From: Balneolaceae bacterium
Lineage (GTDB): Bacteria; Bacteroidota; Rhodothermia; Balneolales; Balneolaceae
DNA: 55,575 nucleotides
Assembly (NCBI GenBank): GCA_007134695.1
Contig: SLKI01000013.1
Coordinates: 1 to 55,575, forward strand
Direction: 5' to 3'
Position numbers and translations under genes: made by a program
Shown here: positions 17,475-28,848 of the stretch, piece by piece
How the letters are laid out: each line of letters starts with the position of its first letter
Numbering within the stretch: the stretch's first letter is position 1
The notes under the pieces: generated by a model
What the model saw: only the letters and a program-made list of their open reading frames with translations
What the model was told of the DNA's origin: nothing
Database searches by the model: none

Positions 17475-18149
17475 ATGGCCCAACGCATCAAGCTTCACCC
17501 CGAAACTCCTCACAAAAAACGAATTTTTGAAATCGTGGACAGGCTCCGATCCGGTGCTGTCTTGCTGATGCCTACCGACTCGCAATATGCGTTAGCCTGT
17601 GATTATCAAAATAAAAAAGGGATCGACAGGATACGGCAAATCAGAAATCTGGACAAGTCCGACCACCTGACGGTAATGTGCCGCAGTCTCCAGCAGGCAT
17701 CAACATTTGCGAGAATGAACGACCGAAACTTTAAACTGATTCGTCGGCTAATCCCCGGGACAACGACTTTTATTCTTCCCGCTACTCGAGAAGTTCCACG
17801 CCTTCTGGTTCACCCGAAGAAAAAGACGGTTGGAATCCGGATTCCGGACTATCCGATCTGCCTGGAACTGATCGAAACGTTTGGCCGCCCTCTGCTCGTC
17901 ATAACGGCAAAACTGGAGGAGGTGGAGCACGGCAGTCCGACTCACGGCGACCGGGAACTTTTCCTGAGCCGATTCGATCATCTGGTCGATATCATTATCG
18001 ACAATCAGCAGCCGCTGCCTGAAACCGAATCGACTATACTGAATCTTACAAATGAGGAGCCCGAACTGCTGCGCGAAGGGCCGGGGATAGATCGAATCGA
18101 AGAAGCGACGGCGAGAGAGGGACATACGCTTATCGCTCATAGCGTTTGA
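17475..18149 (+). CDS. YciO/Sua5/YrdC-family protein
   Basis: The 224-residue protein has the YrdC fold. It shows the nucleotide-binding PTDSQYAL segment at 33-40, basic residues in a KSDHLTVMCRSL segment around 65-76, and PGTTTFILPATREVPR around 95-110. PTDSQYA, rather than the PTETVYG of true Sua5/TsaC, points to the YciO branch. That branch is related to threonylcarbamoyl-AMP synthase, but its role in tRNA t6A formation is doubtful or weak. The C-terminal Sua5 domain is absent. The gene is 61 bp upstream of pfkA. Function in t6A synthesis cannot be excluded because no other TsaC homologue is visible in this window. Confidence 0.85.
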   Translation: MAQRIKLHPETPHKKRIFEIVDRLRSGAVLLMPTDSQYALACDYQNKKGIDRIRQIRNLDKSDHLTVMCRSLQQASTFARMNDRNFKLIRRLIPGTTTFILPATREVPRLLVHPKKKTVGIRIPDYPICLELIETFGRPLLVITAKLEEVEHGSPTHGDRELFLSRFDHLVDIIIDNQQPLPETESTILNLTNEEPELLREGPGIDRIEEATAREGHTLIAHSV

Positions 18150-18210
18150 TGCGGGTTTAACAGCAGATTATCAACAGCATGCAATCGAAGGATTCATTCA
18201 AACTTGATCT

Positions 18211-19287
18211 ATGAAAATTGCAATCAATACGGGGGGCGGGGATGCGCCTGGGCTGAATGCTGCAATCCGTTCTTCAGTACTCTCGGCGCTAAAACGCGGC
18301 TGGGAAGTATATGGAATCCGGAACGGATATGGTTCCCTTTACACCGATGATCCGTTCATTCGGCTTGATGAAGACCGGGTTCGTGGTATCACCATGCGGG
18401 GCGGTACCATTCTCGGTACGGCGAACCGCGGGAATCCATTCGAAATGCCGATCCGGCAGGAGAATGGGAGCTGGGAAGTGGAAGACCGTTCAGACCGGGT
18501 AGTCGAAGTGTTTGAAGAGCATGGAATCGAGGCTCTGGTTGCAATCGGCGGAGACGGATCGATGCATATTGCCAACCGTCTTACAGAAAAGGGGATTCGA
18601 ATCGTCGGTGTACCCAAAACGATCGACAATGACATTTGGGGTTGTGATATCACACTCGGTTTTGATACCGCTACAACTACCGCGACCGAAGCGATCGACA
18701 AGTTGACTACGACAGCCGAAGCACATCAGAGAATCATGGTTGTGGAGATGATGGGGCGGTACGCCGGCTGGATCACCCTCCACTCGGGCCTGGCCGCTTC
18801 TGCTGATGTGATCCTGATTCCCGAGATCCCGTTTTCCCTCGATATAGTGGCAGATAAGATTCGTCATCTCGATGCTAATGGACATAACTATGCGATCGTA
18901 GTTGTGGCCGAAGGGGCAGTGGAGAAGGGAGGTGAACGATTTGTAAAGGGAAAGAAAGCCGGCCAGGCGGAAATATTGGGCGGGGTCGGTGAATATCTGG
19001 AAAAAGAGCTGGGAGAGAGGACCGGCAAGGAATCCCGGTCGATTGTACTGGGCCACCTGCAGCGCGGTGGCACGCCATCTTCGCTGGACCGGCTGATCTC
19101 TTTGCGGTACGGAGCTGCGGCGATTCGGGCGGTGGAGAACAGCAATTTCAACCGGCTGGTGGTGATGCAGGAGAATCAGCTCAGGCTGATTCCGATTTCA
19201 GATGTTGCTGACAAAATCAAAACTGTACCGCTGGATGGAGATACCATTCGCACTGCCCAGGAGATCGGAATATGTCTGGGTGAGTAG
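18211..19287 (+). CDS. pfkA: 6-phosphofructokinase
   Basis: The 358-residue enzyme phosphorylates fructose 6-phosphate in glycolysis. It has the nucleotide loop TGGGDAPGLNAAIR at 7-20, GGDGS at 113-117 and the catalytic PKTIDNDIWG from 135 (D139 equivalent to E. coli D127). LGHLQRGG and the sugar-phosphate arginine block follow. At the two phosphoryl-donor positions it has Gly116 (as in ATP enzymes) but Lys136 (as in PPi enzymes, where E. coli has Gly124). This G/K pair is known from group III ATP-PFKs, so ATP use is likelier than PPi. Length is close to group III enzymes and longer than the 320-residue E. coli type. Confidence 0.95.
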   Translation: MKIAINTGGGDAPGLNAAIRSSVLSALKRGWEVYGIRNGYGSLYTDDPFIRLDEDRVRGITMRGGTILGTANRGNPFEMPIRQENGSWEVEDRSDRVVEVFEEHGIEALVAIGGDGSMHIANRLTEKGIRIVGVPKTIDNDIWGCDITLGFDTATTTATEAIDKLTTTAEAHQRIMVVEMMGRYAGWITLHSGLAASADVILIPEIPFSLDIVADKIRHLDANGHNYAIVVVAEGAVEKGGERFVKGKKAGQAEILGGVGEYLEKELGERTGKESRSIVLGHLQRGGTPSSLDRLISLRYGAAAIRAVENSNFNRLVVMQENQLRLIPISDVADKIKTVPLDGDTIRTAQEIGICLGE

Positions 19288-19305
19288 TTCCGGACAGGCT
19301 GCCTC

Positions 19306-20217
19306 CTAACCCCGCGGGTGAAACTCCCGGTGGACCTGATGGAGCAGCGACCGGTCGACGTGAGTGTAGATCTCCGTCGTCAGGATACTGGCGTGCCCCA
19401 GCATCTCCTGTACGGCCCGCAAGTCGGCGCCGCCTTCGAGCAGATGTGTGGCAAAAGAGTGGCGAAAAATGTGGGGATAGACATTCTTTTTGATACCGGC
19501 CTTTTCGGCGTACTTTTTGACGATACTCCAGATACTGACCCTCGATAGCGGCCCGCCCCGCTGATTAAGAAAAAGTCGGTTCTTTGATTTACCGGGATTG
19601 TCGTCGTTCACAAATCGCGGGCGGGCCACCTCGATATAGTGTTCGATCGCCTGTTGAGCCGGTTCCCCTGCCGGAACCAGCCTCTCCTTGTTTCCTTTTC
19701 CGATAACCCGGATAAAGCCGATTTCGAAGTAAAGATTGTCCTTTTCCAGGCCGACCAGTTCGCTAACCCGCATTCCTGTTCCATATAGCGTCTCAAGAAT
19801 CGCCGCATCACGGATATCGGCATCCCGGGTTCGGTCGGGTTTTTGCAAAATCGAGTCGATCTCTTCCGGAGAGAGCACATCAGGCAGTTTTTTTGCTGTC
19901 CGCGGCAGTTCGATCAATTCTGCCGGGTTGGCCTCTGCAAATCCTTCGGCCAGGGCGAACTCGTGAAAGCTTCGGATACTCGACACGTTGCGTGCCATTG
20001 AGCTGACCTCCAGCCCCAGAGAGCTGAGCTCCTCGAGAAACTGTTCGATGTGCAGATGGCCCACCCCCGCCAGCTCTTTAATGTTTAACTGATTGTGTAC
20101 AAATTTGAGATATCTCTCCAGGTCGTTGCGGTAGGAGTGGATCGAGTTATCAGCCAGTCCTTTTTCGATGCGGACAAATTGCAGATATCGGTTCAATTCC
20201 GGTTCGAACGGTTTCAC
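19306..20217 (-). CDS. xerD: tyrosine recombinase XerC/XerD
   Basis: The 303-residue site-specific recombinase has an N-terminal SAM-like core-binding domain (about 6-90) and a C-terminal catalytic domain. All catalytic residues are visible: R150 (GTGMR), K174 (VIGKGNKERL), H249 and R252 (PHIFRHSF), H275 (LGHAS) and nucleophile Y284 (TEIYTHVD). Length fits the chromosomal XerC/D class that resolves chromosome dimers at dif. No dif-like site or mobile element is seen nearby, so it is a housekeeping copy rather than an integrase. XerC and XerD cannot be told apart from one copy; XerD is preferred by overall similarity. Convergent with pfkA (18-bp gap). Confidence 0.92.
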   Translation of the reverse strand: MKPFEPELNRYLQFVRIEKGLADNSIHSYRNDLERYLKFVHNQLNIKELAGVGHLHIEQFLEELSSLGLEVSSMARNVSSIRSFHEFALAEGFAEANPAELIELPRTAKKLPDVLSPEEIDSILQKPDRTRDADIRDAAILETLYGTGMRVSELVGLEKDNLYFEIGFIRVIGKGNKERLVPAGEPAQQAIEHYIEVARPRFVNDDNPGKSKNRLFLNQRGGPLSRVSIWSIVKKYAEKAGIKKNVYPHIFRHSFATHLLEGGADLRAVQEMLGHASILTTEIYTHVDRSLLHQVHREFHPRG

Positions 20218-20316
20218 AGCTTTCTGGGCTTCGGTTGATTCGTTACCGGCTTAATTGATAAACCGGCCCTCGTTAATTCTGGAGTCGATCATCTCGGTCA
20301 GTTATTGTAATAACGA

Positions 20317-22842
20317 TCAATTGCGGTCATCACGGTTTTCTTCGGACTCTTCGGGTCCGCTCTCTTCATTCCCGCTCTGATCTGTTTTACTCACTTTTTC
20401 CTCGTCCTCTGCATCCTCGTTTTGACCCGGTTTGCTCCTATCCATTCCGCCCTCGCCTTTTACAGAATCGTCTGATTGCGCTTGTTCAGAAGTTGAACTG
20501 CTCGACGGCTTCTGATCGGAGGAGGACTCGTCCGGCTTTACAGCCTTCTCCTCTTCGGGATATTCGACGCGGCTGTGATAGACTCCCATCAGAATATTGA
20601 GAAATGTTTTTTTGATCACATCTATCTGGTGGAAGGTAAGCGGGCAGTGGTTCATCTGTCCTTCGCTGATGTGGACTTCGACCATTCGGTTGATCAGGCT
20701 TTCCAGTTTGTTGTAGGTGGGGTTTTTCATCGAACGCGAGGCTGCTTCGATGCCGTCAGCCAGGAGAAGGATGCCGGTTTCGCGGGTATCGGGAAGCGGC
20801 CCGTCGTATCGAAAATCCTCTTCCCGAATCTCTTCGTCGCCGGCGTGTTTGAGCGCTTTGTCATAAAAATATTTAATCAGTGAAGTTCCGTGGTGGGTCC
20901 GGATAAAGTTGATGACGGTTTCCGGCAAGTCGTGCTCTTCGGCCATCTTTACACCGTCACTTACATGGGCTTTGATCACCATCGCACTCATGCGGGGTTT
21001 AAGCTTGTCGTGGTCGTTGCGCCCCGACTGATTCTCGATAAAGTAACCGGGTTTCTTCATTTTGCCGATATCGTGATAGAGTGCCCCCACCCGGCAAAGT
21101 AGTGCATTAGCTCCAATTGCCGATGCCGCCGACTCAGCCATATTGGCCACCTGAAGACTGTGGTGAAAAGTACCCGGTGCCTTGTTCATCATCTCCTTGA
21201 GTAGCGGCAGATTGGTGTCGGCCAGTTCAAGCAGCGTGAAGTCGGTCGTGATTTTGAACGTCTTTTCGAAAAAGAGAATGAGCGGATAGGTGAAAAGGAT
21301 AAAAACCGAATTGATAGCGATAAACATCGACTGGTTGATGAAATTTTCCCACCCGCCGAGGCGTGTGAGGGAAAACCCGCCGACGATCATGATGTAGCCG
21401 ATAAAGACAACGAACGGAGTGGTGACAAAAAACTGGGTTCGTTTGTTAATATCGCGAACCGAAAAGACACCGAAGCTGCACGCCATCACCGTGGCGATCA
21501 GGTATTCGAAGTTGTTGTCGTTGAAGACGGCTGTGATGATGGCGAGAGTGACGGCTGCCAGCAGGCCGACCCTGGAGTCGAAGATGATGGTCAGTATAAG
21601 GGGGGCAACCGCTATCGGGACGATATAGGCCGAAATATTGTCAAATTGATAGACCAGACCGCTTGCGAGTACCAGGATTCCAATCACCAGGAAAACCAGC
21701 AGGAACATGGCGTTATCGTAAAAGATGTTTCTCCGGTAGAGGTAGAGATAAGCCAGGAAGAAGAGGCTTGTAAGTATCAGAATGATCAATTCACCGCTGA
21801 ATCGCATCCACCTTTCGACCCGGGTGGCGGTATCGGCACGCACTTCGGCCAGGCTTCTCAGCTTGTTGGCCACCTCTTCGGTAACAATGTCGCCGCGACG
21901 AACAATCACTTCGCCCTGGGCTACTGCACCCCGGGTGGTTGAAATTTCATCAAGAGCTTCATTGAGCCGGTTACGGGTATCGTTGGGGCTGAAGACCCAA
22001 TTGGGCCGAATCACTTCGTTGAACTTGGATACCCCGATGGGTGCAATCGTCGAGTCGAACTCCTGATGGAAATGCTCTTCGACAATCCGGGCCGCCTCCT
22101 CCAGGTCAACAACTCGCTGAATAGAGACGTTTCGCTCCGTTCGCTCTCTCAAATCGCGGATGGTGATTTCATCAGCCGGCAGATCTTCCTTTTGCAGATC
22201 GATCAGGCCGCTGTTCATAAATTGGTCGACGAGCGTTTCCAGTTCCGTACGGATTCGGTTGCCCAGGAACTGTCCGGGTGGCAAACCTTCCATCTCAACG
22301 GTGACATAATTTTCGAGAAGTGCGACCCAGGCGTCATCATCAAGGCCCAGATCGGTGCGAAGCAGCTCTTCTTCAAACCGAAGGCTGTCTTCCGTTGCAT
22401 CGGTTTCCGGATCGAGCGCGGCGATCTGCCACTCCAGGTATCGGTCGAATATCGGTTGAAGATTCCGGTAGAGTGTCTCAATTCGGTCTTCGGTCTCTCC
22501 ATGGGCTGTTTCGCTGCGGTGAAAAATAGGGGGTGTATTCTCACGCACCTGTCTGCGCTCTTCTTCCAGTTCCGCATCCGTTTTCTGGAGAGCAAAAGTA
22601 AACGGGGCGGTCAGGTCGTCGGCACGCCAGGGCTCTCCAACCGTATAACTGGCCACATCACGGAACATAGTTTGCGGAAGTGCATAGATCATCAAGGCAA
22701 GGAAGCCCAGAAAGATCGCCCAGCGAATATAAAATCGTTTGCGGACGGCAGCTTCTTCCTGCTCTTTCTTTTTACCTTCCCCGAGGCCCTGGATACCTTC
22801 CGACTTTTTGGGCCCCAGGCCGATCCTTTCAAGAATACCCAT
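20317..22842 (-). CDS. 7TM-HD membrane phosphohydrolase (PgpH-like cyclic di-AMP phosphodiesterase)
   Basis: The 841-residue protein has one N-terminal membrane helix (about 38-58), a periplasmic 7TMR-HDED domain (about 60-340) and a seven-helix block (about 350-535). A cytoplasmic HD domain follows, with GTFHHSLQVANMAE and YHDIGKMKKPGYF near 560-600 and VINFIRTHHGTSLIKYFY near 650. The architecture matches PgpH, which degrades cyclic di-AMP. The C-terminal 80 residues are almost wholly Ser, Asp, Glu, Lys and Asn and likely disordered. It lies just downstream of ligA on the same strand (67 bp gap). Confidence 0.92.
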   Translation of the reverse strand: MGILERIGLGPKKSEGIQGLGEGKKKEQEEAAVRKRFYIRWAIFLGFLALMIYALPQTMFRDVASYTVGEPWRADDLTAPFTFALQKTDAELEEERRQVRENTPPIFHRSETAHGETEDRIETLYRNLQPIFDRYLEWQIAALDPETDATEDSLRFEEELLRTDLGLDDDAWVALLENYVTVEMEGLPPGQFLGNRIRTELETLVDQFMNSGLIDLQKEDLPADEITIRDLRERTERNVSIQRVVDLEEAARIVEEHFHQEFDSTIAPIGVSKFNEVIRPNWVFSPNDTRNRLNEALDEISTTRGAVAQGEVIVRRGDIVTEEVANKLRSLAEVRADTATRVERWMRFSGELIILILTSLFFLAYLYLYRRNIFYDNAMFLLVFLVIGILVLASGLVYQFDNISAYIVPIAVAPLILTIIFDSRVGLLAAVTLAIITAVFNDNNFEYLIATVMACSFGVFSVRDINKRTQFFVTTPFVVFIGYIMIVGGFSLTRLGGWENFINQSMFIAINSVFILFTYPLILFFEKTFKITTDFTLLELADTNLPLLKEMMNKAPGTFHHSLQVANMAESAASAIGANALLCRVGALYHDIGKMKKPGYFIENQSGRNDHDKLKPRMSAMVIKAHVSDGVKMAEEHDLPETVINFIRTHHGTSLIKYFYDKALKHAGDEEIREEDFRYDGPLPDTRETGILLLADGIEAASRSMKNPTYNKLESLINRMVEVHISEGQMNHCPLTFHQIDVIKKTFLNILMGVYHSRVEYPEEEKAVKPDESSSDQKPSSSSTSEQAQSDDSVKGEGGMDRSKPGQNEDAEDEEKVSKTDQSGNEESGPEESEENRDDRN

Positions 22843-22909
22843 ATGCAGAGTTTGTTAATAAGTGAACCAGTTTACAAACTATTGGGACGTGAAAAAAGTG
22901 TGATGCGGA

Positions 22910-24931
<2,022 letters not shown>

Positions 24932-26392
24932 TCAGAACGAAGGCCTTAACAGCACCGTATCGGGTTCAGCCGTTTCTTCCGGCAGATCGAACGGTACAGG
25001 TTCGGCCCATTCGTCATCCTGTTGGAAAAAGTTACGGGTCAATTCGATGGCGTTCTGATGTTCATTAAAGTGATCCCGGTTTAAATTGTCGATGCGGTGT
25101 CCGTTTAGAAAGAGCAGAAGGCGGTCATACGGCGCACGAACCCGAATCGTATCACGGAACTCGAAGTTCCAGGCCTCTCCCTGTTCAATCCAGTAGGGAT
25201 CGAATTCAGGTTTGGTGTCCGACCAGACACGTACCGGTTCAAGCTTATCATAAGCGGCATAGACAGTCAGGTAGAGCGTCTCGTCGAGTGGCGGCGGGGC
25301 AGCATCAGAGTCCGGCGATTCGGTCGTCAAATCGATGCCGAGATCTGTGCTAGCCGCTTGCCCGGTTGCTGTTTCTGTCGGAAGATCGAGTTCCTCTTCC
25401 TGAAGTGTATGGTTGTCACCGGCGAAAAAATCGTTACTGTAGAGGAGATAAGCAGATACCAGGACAATAATTAAAAAGATCACGGTACCGATGATCCAAA
25501 CGGGAGTTTTTTTCTGCTGCTGATGGAAACGGTGTCCCAACTCGGCCCAGTCGACTTCTTTGTCTCCGGATTTCGGTTCACTTTCGGATGTACCTTCTGT
25601 GGCAATTTTTTCGGAGGCAGGACTTTTTGCATCAGAGCTTTCGGTATCCTCACTGCTTTGCAAGGTGCTTCGGCTGCCGGCATTATCCTCGCTCTTGCGG
25701 CTGCCGGGTGCGCTTTCGGACTTGCCGGCGCTCGAACTGCTGTCTGATTCACTTCTGCCCGATTGATCACTGGCTAATTCTCTGCTGTCTGGCTCACCAC
25801 TTTCTGACTTCTCGCTACCTGACTTTTCGCTGCCGGTATTGATATCACTCTGCTTTCTTTCGGCTTCACCGTCATCGGGTTTGCCGCCGGAATCTGTCGG
25901 GATTTCGGATTGAAGCCTGCTCTTTTCGCTTTCAGTGTCATGTTTCTCGCCGGTACGGCTGCCGGATACCGTCGTGCCGGCCTCTTTGTCGTCGGAACTG
26001 CTTCCGGGAGCTGTCGTGCCGGCCCTTTTGGAATCAGATCGGCCGCTGCTCGTTTTATCTTTCTCATGTACGGGTCTCGGCGGGGCAATTCCCTGATTGA
26101 GTTTGGGAAAGGGTTCGAGTAAAAGTTGGTTGTAGTTGCCGTTTTCCTGCTGGTTGAGCGCCTTGAGGGTCATCTCCTCACTCAATTTTAGCGCTTTGGC
26201 ATAAGACCTGACAAACCCGCGGATATAGGTTTGGTTCTCATCGGAATCGGTGAAGATGGAACCGTCTTCAATACGCTTTAGAGTTTCAAGAGGAATGCGG
26301 GTCTTCTGATGGATATCCTCAAGCGTAAAATTCAGATGTATTCGTATGGTGGCAAGGTCTTGCCCGAGGGAACTCATAAAGTCAGTACTCAT
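24932..26392 (-). CDS. RodZ-like protein: HTH, long Ser/Glu-rich linker, membrane helix, DUF4115
   Basis: The 486-residue protein has an N-terminal Cro/cI-type HTH_25 domain (about 10-85: LGQDLATIRIHLNFTLEDI, TRIPLETLKRIEDG, YIRGFVRSYAKAL). A low-complexity linker of about 180 residues follows, rich in Ser, Glu, Asp, Gly and Lys (about 110-290). Then come a membrane helix at about 299-320 and a periplasmic DUF4115-like domain (about 365-470) with LTVYAAYDKLEPVRVWSD. This is the RodZ layout, in which the HTH binds MreB. The linker is much longer than in E. coli RodZ. No mreB is present in the window. It ends 15 bp before ligA begins, so the two may be co-transcribed. Confidence 0.88.
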   Translation of the reverse strand: MSTDFMSSLGQDLATIRIHLNFTLEDIHQKTRIPLETLKRIEDGSIFTDSDENQTYIRGFVRSYAKALKLSEEMTLKALNQQENGNYNQLLLEPFPKLNQGIAPPRPVHEKDKTSSGRSDSKRAGTTAPGSSSDDKEAGTTVSGSRTGEKHDTESEKSRLQSEIPTDSGGKPDDGEAERKQSDINTGSEKSGSEKSESGEPDSRELASDQSGRSESDSSSSAGKSESAPGSRKSEDNAGSRSTLQSSEDTESSDAKSPASEKIATEGTSESEPKSGDKEVDWAELGHRFHQQQKKTPVWIIGTVIFLIIVLVSAYLLYSNDFFAGDNHTLQEEELDLPTETATGQAASTDLGIDLTTESPDSDAAPPPLDETLYLTVYAAYDKLEPVRVWSDTKPEFDPYWIEQGEAWNFEFRDTIRVRAPYDRLLLFLNGHRIDNLNRDHFNEHQNAIELTRNFFQQDDEWAEPVPFDLPEETAEPDTVLLRPSF

Positions 26393-26557
26393 TATCGTGT
26401 TCTGAAAGGTTGAATCTAATCAATTATCACTCATGGATAAAGCGTCAGAATTCACAAACTCTTTTTAGAAAATTTTGAAGAAAATCCAGTTACGGCGCGA
26501 TCATACGGTTAACACAACCCGGTAAAACATTCATCCAAAAAATGTTCAGAAGATACC
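26393..26557. other. divergent gap between the rodZ-like gene and comF
   Basis: This 165-bp AT-rich region should contain promoters for both divergent transcription units. I see no hairpin or repeat that stands out and cannot place the promoter elements. Confidence 0.4.
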
Positions 26558-27268
26558 GTGCGAAAACGTACGCTTCCCAATTACCTGTTAAACGGAATCA
26601 TCGACCTTCTGTTTCCCAATATTTGCGCTTGTTGTTCTTGCCGTCTTGCCGAAGGTGAAAACCGGCTTTGTATTTTTTGTCGGCAGGAGCGTTTTGAGTT
26701 TGCTCCCGTCGTATATGAGCCGGAAGATGAGATTCTTCCTGAGTTGATAGCTTTCCGTGTGTCACTCTGGGAATTCAACGAGGGGGGAGTGCTGCAGGAA
26801 CTGATCCATATGCTGAAATACCGCCAGCTTTATGATCTCGGAATCGACTTCGGGCTGGAACTCGGCAAGATTGTTCAAAACCGTTTTCAAGCCGGAGGGT
26901 GGGGCTGGAATTACGACCCGTTTCTTGTACCGGTGCCTCTTTTCAGAAAATCTGAACGTAAACGAGGCTATAATCAGGCCAGAGCCATTGCAGAAGGGGT
27001 TAGCCGTCGAGCCGGGTGGGGCGTCGTAAAAAAACGTTGCGTCGTCAGGGTTCGGCAGACCCGAAGCCAGACGGGTTTGAATGCCCGCCAGCGCAAGGAG
27101 AATGTAGAGGGAGCTTTTAAAATTCGCGGGCTGAAGATTCTTGAGCAGGAGATGCCGGTCATTGTCGATGACGTATACACGACGGGGGCTACTACGTTTG
27201 AGCTGGCCGGGGTTTTGAAAAATGCGGGAGCAAGGAGAGTAGCTATTGCCACCCTGGCGGAAGCGTGA
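26558..27268 (+). CDS. comF: ComF family phosphoribosyltransferase-like protein
   Basis: The 236-residue protein starts with GTG (26558). It has an N-terminal zinc-finger-like CACCSCRLAEGENRLCIFC (about 21-39) and a C-terminal type I phosphoribosyltransferase domain. The latter has the RKRGYNQARAIAEG segment (about 137-150), TRSQTGLNARQRKENV, and the PRPP loop VIVDDVYTTGATT near 206-218. ComF/ComFC proteins take part in DNA uptake in competent bacteria and are widely conserved. Length is typical. It is the first gene of a plus-strand run. Confidence 0.92.
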   Translation: MRKRTLPNYLLNGIIDLLFPNICACCSCRLAEGENRLCIFCRQERFEFAPVVYEPEDEILPELIAFRVSLWEFNEGGVLQELIHMLKYRQLYDLGIDFGLELGKIVQNRFQAGGWGWNYDPFLVPVPLFRKSERKRGYNQARAIAEGVSRRAGWGVVKKRCVVRVRQTRSQTGLNARQRKENVEGAFKIRGLKILEQEMPVIVDDVYTTGATTFELAGVLKNAGARRVAIATLAEA

Positions 27269-27353
27269 ATCAACTTCGATCATACCTGCATCCGCAGTAC
27301 GGACTCACAGCCGCATTCATTTTGTAAGCGAAGAAGGGTATATTTACTGCGAT

Positions 27354-27995
27354 ATGTCAAACCGATTATCGCATACCCAAAATGTCTTCGAATCGACGTT
27401 TGCTACCGTAACATCGGGCGGACACTGGTTCCACGCTACTCGAGAAACCGTCGAAAAGTATGTGCCCGGACTGCTCGACCGGCATGAGTATGAAAAACTG
27501 GTGATGGATGCAGTCACCTGGATCGAAAGCACCGACAGCCTGGCACTGATTCTCTATTTTGCTCTCGTTTTCTGGATGCCGGGCTGGATCGCCGCCATAC
27601 TGGCATTGGGTTTCTGGTTCTGGTGGTTCTATAACAAGAGCGCCTTCGTCAACATTACACTCACGCCTCTGATGAAACTCTTTAACCACGATGCGTTTCA
27701 AATCGGGTTGGCCGCCATCGCTCTCAGTTTTCTGGGAATCATGGGGTATTACCAGGCCGTCTTGTTTGGCATTATCTACTTTTTTCTATTCAAAGTGGGG
27801 CTGCTTCGGCTGATGATCGATCGAATGATGTCGAAACGGGAAATCAAAGGGTTGCCGCTCAACGACCGGGTATTTAAGATGGTTCTTGTTCGTTACTCTA
27901 TTTATGAGGATTTAACGTCACATGAGGTTTCAGGAATTGAGGAAGGGCTTAAGGAGGCGGTCCTGAATTTCAAGGAGAGAAGAAGTAAAAAATGA
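27354..27995 (+). CDS. uncharacterised membrane protein
   Basis: I do not recognise this family. From the ATG at 27354 it is 213 residues: a soluble N-terminus, three hydrophobic segments (about 64-90, 108-124 and 130-145) and a basic, helical C-terminal tail ending KERRSKK. An upstream in-frame ATG at 27246 would overlap comF by 23 bp and add 36 residues with no membrane or domain character. ATG 27354, preceded by a purine-rich GAAGAAGGG at 27330-27338, is therefore preferred. The stop overlaps the start of the following phosphatase (ATGA), so they are translationally coupled. Membrane anchoring is clear; role unknown. Confidence 0.75.
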   Translation: MSNRLSHTQNVFESTFATVTSGGHWFHATRETVEKYVPGLLDRHEYEKLVMDAVTWIESTDSLALILYFALVFWMPGWIAAILALGFWFWWFYNKSAFVNITLTPLMKLFNHDAFQIGLAAIALSFLGIMGYYQAVLFGIIYFFLFKVGLLRLMIDRMMSKREIKGLPLNDRVFKMVLVRYSIYEDLTSHEVSGIEEGLKEAVLNFKERRSKK

Positions 27996-28684
27996 GAATT
28001 GAGGTTAGTTTGACAGGCATGGAGAATCATCGCAAACGGATCTACATTATTCGGCACGGAGAGACCGACTATAACCGAAAAAAACTGATGCAGGGCCGGG
28101 GTATCGATGCTCCTTTGAATGAAACAGGCCGCAGGCAGGCCGAAGCGCTGGCCCGATATATGAGTGGGCAGCCGATCGACCTGCTCGTTAGCAGCAGCAT
28201 GCAGCGTGCCCGGCAGACCGCCGAATTTCTGGCTCGGAATAACGGCAAGGATATTATCAGCCACGAAGATCTTGATGAGATGCATTTTGGCCATTGGGAA
28301 GGAAGAAGCTATGAGACCTTTACCGATGATATTATTGAAGTGGGTGAGCAGTGGTCGGCGGGTCGTACCGATCATCCTGTGCCGGGTGGTGAGTCCCCGG
28401 AGGAGGTGCTGAGGAGGGCCGGTGGACGGATTGAAACGATTCTGACAGATAATAACGGGGTCGAATCGTTTGCATTTGTGGTTCACGGACGGCTGATCCG
28501 TATCTTGTTGGCCTCCTGGACCGGGATCGGTTTGCAAAATATGGAGCAGATTGAGCACACCAATTGCGGGGTGAACTTTCTGCACAGGGTCGGGTCGGAG
28601 TTTGAAGTAGTGTTTATGAACCGAACGGATCATTTGTTAGAGCTGAAAGCTGATAGCTCAAAGCTCAAAGCTGAAAGTAGGTGA
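27992..28684 (+). CDS. histidine phosphatase superfamily protein (phosphoglycerate mutase-like)
   Basis: The protein is 230 residues from ATG 27992, which overlaps the previous stop (ATGA). A second ATG at 28019 would shorten it by 9. The catalytic RHGETDYN is at 21-28, with a second histidine in FVVHGRLIR near 166-174 and the phosphate-binding arginine in SSSMQRARQTAEF. This fits the cobalamin-phosphatase/phosphoglycerate mutase branch; the real substrate is unclear. The last 14 residues (ELKADSSKLKAESR) and the stop codon are encoded by heptad array D. They nearly match the tail of the epimerase at 31089-32207, so they are an acquired extension rather than part of the fold. Confidence 0.88.
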   Translation: MRIEVSLTGMENHRKRIYIIRHGETDYNRKKLMQGRGIDAPLNETGRRQAEALARYMSGQPIDLLVSSSMQRARQTAEFLARNNGKDIISHEDLDEMHFGHWEGRSYETFTDDIIEVGEQWSAGRTDHPVPGGESPEEVLRRAGGRIETILTDNNGVESFAFVVHGRLIRILLASWTGIGLQNMEQIEHTNCGVNFLHRVGSEFEVVFMNRTDHLLELKADSSKLKAESR

Positions 28685-28727
28685 AAGGTGAAAGGAGCTG
28701 AAAGTTTAAAGCTCAAAGCTGAAAGTA
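28641..28727 (+). repeat. heptanucleotide array D
   Basis: Units GCTGAAA, GCTGATA, GCTCAAA and GGTGAAA, partly broken. The first 44 bases are translated as the C-terminal tail and stop of the histidine phosphatase; the remainder lies in the gap before menG. Same orientation as the other arrays. Confidence 0.9.
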
Positions 28728-28848
28728 GTCCAGAGTTGAATGTCGATAGGGCTGCTTCTATTGTTTTAAGGGCTTTTAGCTGGATGTTTTTGGGCTGTTT
28801 TTCGTGTTTTATGGGTTTTTTTATCAATCTTAATGTTGAGGATCTGTT

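Noticed and set aside
19306-20217. Tyrosine recombinase as the integrase of a mobile island
   Set aside because: It has the size and motifs of housekeeping XerC/D, with no attachment sites, tRNA or phage genes around it.
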